This document shows, piece by piece, positions 6,256 through 10,000 of a stretch of 10,000 bases of DNA. Location: positions 3,956,071 to 3,966,070 of the forward strand of contig CAUJGJ010000188.1 of the NCBI GenBank assembly GCA_963170055.1, given 5' to 3'. Within the stretch, counting starts at the first letter, position 1. Every line of letters starts with the position of its first letter. The notes under the pieces are model-generated. The model was not told the DNA's origin, searched no databases, and worked only from the letters and a program-made list of their open reading frames with translations. This DNA comes from Halisarca cf. caerulea (Eukaryota; Porifera; Demospongiae; Chondrillida; Halisarcidae). A program made the position numbers and the translations under genes.

Positions 6256-8429
6256 CAAGCAGTGTGAACCACCCTCATAGGTCGCTACCTTGCAACATTG
6301 GACATGGAGGTCAAATGTATATAGGCCAGACAAGGTGAGGAAGGTGCCTACCTCAGTAGGAAATGCTCACTGAGGACAACCAATCACCCTAGGCTTTCAT
6401 AGGTGGAAGTGCATGATACACTCCAATTGAACTCTACACCCAGCACACAAAACACAGAACACCCAACACACACCACACAGAACACCCAACACACACCACA
6501 CAGAACACCCAACACACACCACACAGAACACAGAACACCCAACACACACCACACAGAACACCCAACACACACCACACAGAACACCCAACACACACCACAC
6601 AGAACACCCAACACACACCACACAGAACACAGAACACCCAACACACACCACACAGAACACCCAACACACACCACACAGAACACCCAACACATACCACACA
6701 GAACACCCAACACACACCACACAGAACACCCAACACACACCACACAGAACACCCAACACACACCACACACCACACACCACACAGAACACACACCACACAG
6801 AACACCCAACACACACCACACAGAACACACCACCAATTTGCTGATGTAATTCCCCCTTTTGGGATTCCTGCGTACGAGCCTGGTTTGTACAAGGCAGCCC
6901 CAACCTGTAGTGCTTAGAAGTGTACAAGGCAGCCCCGACCTGTAGTGCTGGGATCTATACCAGCCCCAATCTGTAGTGCTGGGATCTGTGCAAGGCAGCC
7001 CCGACCTGTAGTGCTGGGATCTGTGCAAGGCAGCCCCGACCTGTAGTGCTGGGATCTGTGCAAGGCAGCCCCGACCTGTAGTGCTGGGATCTGTGCAAGG
7101 CAGCCCCAACCTGTAGTGCTGGGATCTGTGCAAGGCAGCCCCGACCTGTAGTGCTGGGATCTGTGCAAGGCAGCCCCAACCTGTAGTGCTGGGATCTGTG
7201 CAAGGCAGCCCCAACCTGTAGTGCTGGGATCTGTGCAAGGCAGCCCTGACCTGTAGTGTAGCTCACTCACTTGAATTCTCGAATCCAGGGTAGCATTTCC
7301 TTGTCCTTCTCAGATGCGAGGTGCTGGTAGGCCCCGGAGGTGTGCCATGGATAGAAGGAGTGGAAACGGATCATATAGAAGGCCTGTTCTGGTAGCTCAA
7401 TGCCATTGCCTTTGAGGACTCTGTACATGTACTCTAATGGGAGGACCACGAGGAACGGTGCACACATCATGAGGTGTAGGCACATTGACATACAATCAGG
7501 GTGGGTGAGTGTTGGGGCAACACAACAATGGGTGTGGTGAGGTGTGGTTTAACCCGGTGGGTGAGGAGTAGGGTAACACACCAGGGGATGGGAACGCACA
7601 CTATATGTACACTAGACCACCTCCAGTCCACATGTACGTATGTACACTAGACCACCTCCAGTCCGCATGTATGTACACTAGACCACCTCCAGTCTGCATG
7701 TATGTACACTAGACCACCTCCAGTCCGCATGTATGTACACTAGACCACCTCCAGTCCGCATGTATGTACACTAGACCACCTCCAGTCCGCATGTATGTAC
7801 ACTAGACCACCTCCAGTCCGCATGTATGTACACTAGACCACCTCCAGTCCGCATGTATGTACACTAGACCACCTCCAGTCCACATGTATGTACACTAGAC
7901 CACCTCCAGTCCACATGTATGTACACTAGACCACCTCCAGTCCACATGTATGTACACTAGACCACCTCCAGTCTGCATGTATGTACACTAGACCACCTCT
8001 AGTCCGCATGTATGTACACTAGACCACCTCCAGTCTGCATGTATGTACACTAGACCACCTCCAGTCCGCATGTACGTACACTAGACCACCTCCAGTCCGC
8101 ATGTATGTACACTAGACCACCTCCAGTCCGCATGTATGTACACTAGACCACCTCCAGTCCACATGTATGTACACTAGACCACCTCCAGTCCACATGTATG
8201 TACACTAGACCACCTCCAGTCCACATGTTCACAGCCACTCACCATCATGCCCCCATGACATGAGCACATTGCTCAGTCCACAGTTTTCCTCATACATTCC
8301 AAGCTTTGTGCTGAGGATAAAAGACAGACATGACCTCAACTTGTACAGGGAAATACGTACATTGCAGATAAACAGAACACATGCAGTTTAGGATACACAT
8401 ATACGTAAGTAAATGTACACACATACACA

Positions 8430-8492
<63 letters not shown>

Positions 8493-8891
8493 ACACACAC
8501 ATACACACGCACAACCCTCACTTGTATCTTGGATCCTTGCTGTCAGGGTTGGGTTCAAACAGCTCAGAGAGGACACAGGCCTTTGAGTGCTGGCAGCCAA
8601 CAGGGAAGGTGTCCCCAACCACTGACCATTGTGGCTCACCCCACAGCCCCATCACTTTACCCAAATCGTGAATGAGACCCACCAGTATAAACCACTCTGT
8701 AGCAAGGCAACAGAACAAGACACTGCTCACTTAAGCTACAGAAGTTCAAGGACAGCAGAAACTCAACACCACCCCACAAGGAAGAACACTTACAGGTCCA
8801 TTACAAACTTGCCTCATTGCCCGGATCAGGCTACACAATCAAGACCACCCCACAACTGGGACCATATGTGTGTGGATACACATACACACAC

Positions 8892-8957
<66 letters not shown>

Positions 8958-9939
8958 ACCAACCTTTGTCAGGGTGGACCTCCCTTATCCTCTCAGCTGT
9001 TTGGAAAGCATGAATTGAGTTTGGTAGAGAAATCTATACAAAATAAATCACATGCTTATCACATGCTTACCTCATGACTAACACATGATCACACACAAAC
9101 ACGACATATGTACATACATATATAGCCACTACACAATTATTTCACAATCACCACATGAACAATAGATGACCATCACATGATCACTACATGAAAATCATAA
9201 TGTGATCACCACATGAACATCACATGACCACCACATGAACATCACATGACCACTATATGAACATCACATGACCATCATATGAACATCACTTGATTACAAG
9301 ATCACCACATGACCATCACATGCTTGTATAGGCCACATACGTACATCTGGATCACTCTCATCCACTAGGTCATCGAGAAGGTACACAGCTTCCAAGATGG
9401 ACATTTCCGCATGATTCAATTGACCCCACTCCTCAATCTGTAGGTATAAAAAACCTTACACACAGGTACGGACCACTCCTCCATCTGCATTTGTAACTTT
9501 TGCCACACATTATCACGTACATCTAATGTTGTTTCTCTTTATCTCTTTCGGTCCCCCATTTACACCAGCCTTTGGCTGAAGGGGTTACTGTAATAATGAC
9601 CGTGACAATGTGCAGGGTAAAGCAGGGTAGTTTGGCACATAAGGGGAGGGGGGTAATCCAAGACAGCGCCTTTACTTCTGCTATGGTTAAGCTGTCTAGC
9701 CATACTTGCTACTGCTGAACCCCCAAACATGGAGGCAACACTGACAAGACATAATGTGTACCTTGTGGTTGACACTGCTTTTGACTCGTTATTCTGAACT
9801 GACCCATGTTCCAAACTACCCGGTTTCACCCTACAACAAATGTATGTACTGTTGGACAAACCTTTCCCTTCACATAGTCCACAGTCTGGTACTTTCTCAT
9901 GTTAGCATAAGTTGCCTTCACAACATCCGAGACATCAGT
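5950..9939 (-). CDS. MIOX: myo-inositol oxygenase (MIOX), nearly complete, N-terminus off the window
   Basis: Seven minus-strand exons (9939-9862, 9437-9345, 9033-8964, 8696-8522, 8310-8243, 7433-7271, 6058-5950) join with matching phases (0, 0, 1, 2, 1, 2) into about 251 codons ending in TGA. The family is about 285 residues in mammals, so roughly the first 35 are missing. MIOX is a soluble non-haem di-iron enzyme that uses O2 to cleave the ring of myo-inositol to D-glucuronate, the first step of inositol catabolism. All six iron ligands known from the mammalian enzyme are present: His of SIHAFQTAE (9012-9010), His-Asp of LIHDLGK (8670-8665), His of WGHDEY (8249-8247), His of RFHSFYPWH (7362-7360) and Asp of KFDLYSK (6051-6049). 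The C-terminus SIKW resembles the usual ending in Trp. No frame break is seen, so the gene looks functional. Confidence 0.96.
6060..6125. repeat. (GT)n microsatellite abutting the MIOX terminal acceptor
   Basis: About 32 uninterrupted units. On the gene strand it is (CA)n whose last dinucleotide forms the acceptor CACAG. It occupies the position of the polypyrimidine tract. Confidence 0.97.
6179..6248. repeat. (CA)n microsatellite, partner of the 6060 tract
   Basis: About 35 units with one TA interruption, 53 nt from the complementary (GT)n tract. In the pre-mRNA the two can pair as (UG)n with (CA)n. Confidence 0.97.
6437..6835. repeat. 23-bp minisatellite, about 14 copies
   Basis: Units contain ACACCCAACACACACCAC then ACAGA, with CCCAACACA starts at 6462, 6485, 6508, 6538, 6561, 6584, 6607, 6637, 6660, 6683, 6706, 6729, 6752 and 6805. 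Spacing is 23 bp, sometimes 30 bp through an extra GAACACA. It lies in the last MIOX intron and probably grew from a CA microsatellite. Confidence 0.93.
6888..7258. repeat. 35-bp minisatellite, about 11 copies
   Basis: CTGTAGTGCTGGGATCTGTG then CAAGGCAGCCCCGAC units, starting at 6905, 6940, 6971, 7006 and then every 35 bp to 7251. The unit between 6940 and 6971 is 4 bp shorter, and C/A (CCGAC versus CCAAC) is the main variant site. It starts about 12 nt downstream of the MIOX donor at 7270. Confidence 0.95.
7271..7433 (-). CDS. MIOX: MIOX exon (RFHSFYPWH histidine ligand)
   Basis: Contains 53 full codons, YMYRVLKGNG to LPWIREF, with split codons at both ends (Glu upstream, Asn downstream). 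The near-invariant AFYMIRFHSFYPWH segment contains the iron ligand at 7362-7360. The acceptor is GTGGTCCTCCCATTAG and the donor GTGAGT. The open frame continues upstream to an ATG at 7491, but that part is intron. Confidence 0.96.
7604..8228. repeat. 31-bp minisatellite, about 20 copies
   Basis: Units GACCACCTCCAGTCCGCATG then TATGTACACTA start at 7615, 7650 and then every 31 bp to 8208. The first unit is 35 bp through an extra TACG. Variants are CCGCA, CCACA and CTGCA. It fills about three quarters of an 809-nt MIOX intron and ends 14 nt from the donor at 8242. Confidence 0.96.
8243..8310 (-). CDS. MIOX: MIOX exon (WGHDE histidine ligand)
   Basis: Contains 22 codons, TKLGMYEENCGLSNVLMS then WGHD, matching STELGMYQPHCGLDRVLMSW. 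It carries the His ligand at 8249-8247. The acceptor is TTTTATCCTCAG and the donor GTGAGT. The donor is followed, after 14 nt, by the 31-bp minisatellite. Confidence 0.95.
8407..8512. repeat. (CA)n microsatellite in a MIOX intron
   Basis: CA repeat with several TA interruptions at both ends. In the transcript it is (UG)n, beginning about 9 nt after the GTGAGG donor at 8521. Confidence 0.95.
8522..8696 (-). CDS. MIOX: MIOX exon (HD pair, LIHDLGK and GDTFPVGC)
   Basis: Contains 57 codons plus split ends, from WFILVGLIHDLGKVMGLW to PNPDSKDPRY. It holds the His-Asp pair of the HD-domain-type fold (8670-8665), the conserved Lys following it, and the substrate-region motif VVGDTFPVGC. The acceptor is TTGCCTTGCTACAG and the donor GTGAGG, with the codon split as AA|C (Asn). 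Confidence 0.96.
8878..8953. repeat. (CA)n microsatellite in a MIOX intron
   Basis: About 37 CA units with TA and CG interruptions near 8880-8897. It reads as (UG)n in the transcript, starting 10 nt after the GTTGGT donor at 8963. Confidence 0.95.
8964..9033 (-). CDS. MIOX: MIOX exon (first iron-ligand histidine, SIHAFQTAE)
   Basis: Contains 23 codons plus one nucleotide, ISLPNSIHAFQTAERIRE then VHPDK, with the first iron-binding His at 9012-9010. The acceptor is ATTTTGTATAG and the donor GTTGGT. The trailing G joins AG of the next exon to make Glu in HPDKEWFILVGL, matching the family motif HPDKDWFHLVGL. Confidence 0.93.
9050..9322. repeat. degenerate 11/22-bp tandem repeat (CATCACATGAC/CACATGAA)
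   Basis: Repeated ATCACATGACCACCACATGA-like sequence with substitutions. The CATGA/TCATG core recurs more than fifteen times. It fills most of the 311-nt MIOX intron between 9344 and 9034. Confidence 0.75.
9345..9437 (-). CDS. MIOX: MIOX exon (EAVYLLDDLVDESDPD)
   Basis: Contains 31 codons. IEEWGQLNHAEMSILEAV is followed by YLLDDLVDESDPD, which aligns with MTVMEAVDLLDGLVDESDPD of the mammalian enzyme. The acceptor is TTTTTTATACCTACAG and the donor GTACGT. It is entirely in phase 0 and was recognised by homology. Confidence 0.93.
9611..9835. mobile_element. candidate 225-bp MITE in the first visible MIOX intron
   Basis: Imperfect inverted ends: 9611-9639 (GCAGGGTAAAGCAGGGTAG then TTTGGCACA) pairs with 9807-9835 (GTTCCAAACTACCCGGTTTC then ACCCTACA) at about 23 of 29 positions. 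The interior is non-coding. No clear target-site duplication is seen. Confidence 0.45.
9862..9939 (-). CDS. MIOX: MIOX exon (first one visible)
   Basis: Contains 26 codons, TDVSDVVKATYANMRKYQ then TVDYVKGK, corresponding to the KLMHTHQTVDFV region of the mammalian enzyme. The acceptor is TTTTGTTGTAG and the donor GTTTGT. I see no upstream coding exon in 9941-10000. Confidence 0.9.
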
Positions 9940-10000
9940 CTACAACAAAAAACACTCATCACATGAAATCATATCCATTTTTAGTAGGATTAGAAGATTG

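Noticed and set aside
6384..7270. Long minus-strand frames (up to 284 codons) of repeated CSVWCVLGVL and HRSQHYRLGLPCTDP-type units
   Set aside because: They are direct translations of the 23-bp and 35-bp minisatellites, overlapping in several frames, and lie inside an intron defined by exact MIOX exon junctions on both sides.
7604..8228. CRISPR array
   Set aside because: 31-bp units are head to tail with no variable spacers, in a eukaryotic intron; it is a minisatellite.
9560..9859. 99-codon minus-strand ORF in the first visible MIOX intron
   Set aside because: It spans the candidate MITE with inverted ends, has no recognisable similarity, and lies between two in-phase MIOX exons.

Overview
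This window is eukaryotic and almost certainly from an invertebrate animal. A demosponge is my best guess, from three things: very short introns next to long repeat-filled ones, the type of mobile-element ORF, and hairpin MITEs whose translation contains 'SLVPRPLP', a peptide I remember as a common artefact in sponge protein sets. This assignment is inference; cnidarian or mollusc DNA is not excluded.

Two host genes lie head to tail on the minus strand. Each can be rebuilt exon by exon from GT/AG splice sites with a continuous reading frame. (1) 313-4954 holds the start of a ULK1/2 (ATG1/unc-51) autophagy kinase: five exons encode about the first 100 residues of the kinase N-lobe, and the gene runs off the left edge. 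(2) 5950-9939 holds nearly all of a myo-inositol oxygenase (MIOX) gene: seven exons and about 251 codons, including all six di-iron ligands and the stop. Only the N-terminal 35 or so residues lie off the right edge. The two genes share no obvious pathway. About 1 kb of intergenic DNA separates them (MIOX 3' UTR plus ULK promoter and 5' UTR).

The rest is repeats and mobile DNA. The ~4 kb first ULK intron carries a 1.49-kb element with 47-bp terminal inverted repeats. Inside it is a 322-codon ORF resembling the C-terminal nuclease-like part of retroelement polyproteins. The same intron also holds a pogo/Tigger-like MITE with a second foldback MITE nested inside it, a 36-bp minisatellite and several (CA/TG)n tracts. 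The MIOX introns hold minisatellites of 31 bp (20 copies), 35 bp (11 copies) and 23 bp (14 copies), plus further (CA/TG)n tracts.

The most unusual pattern is positional. In most introns a tandem repeat begins within about 5 to 25 nt of the 5' splice site. In the last MIOX intron a (UG)n tract and a (CA)n tract could fold into a long RNA hairpin that ends directly at the acceptor.
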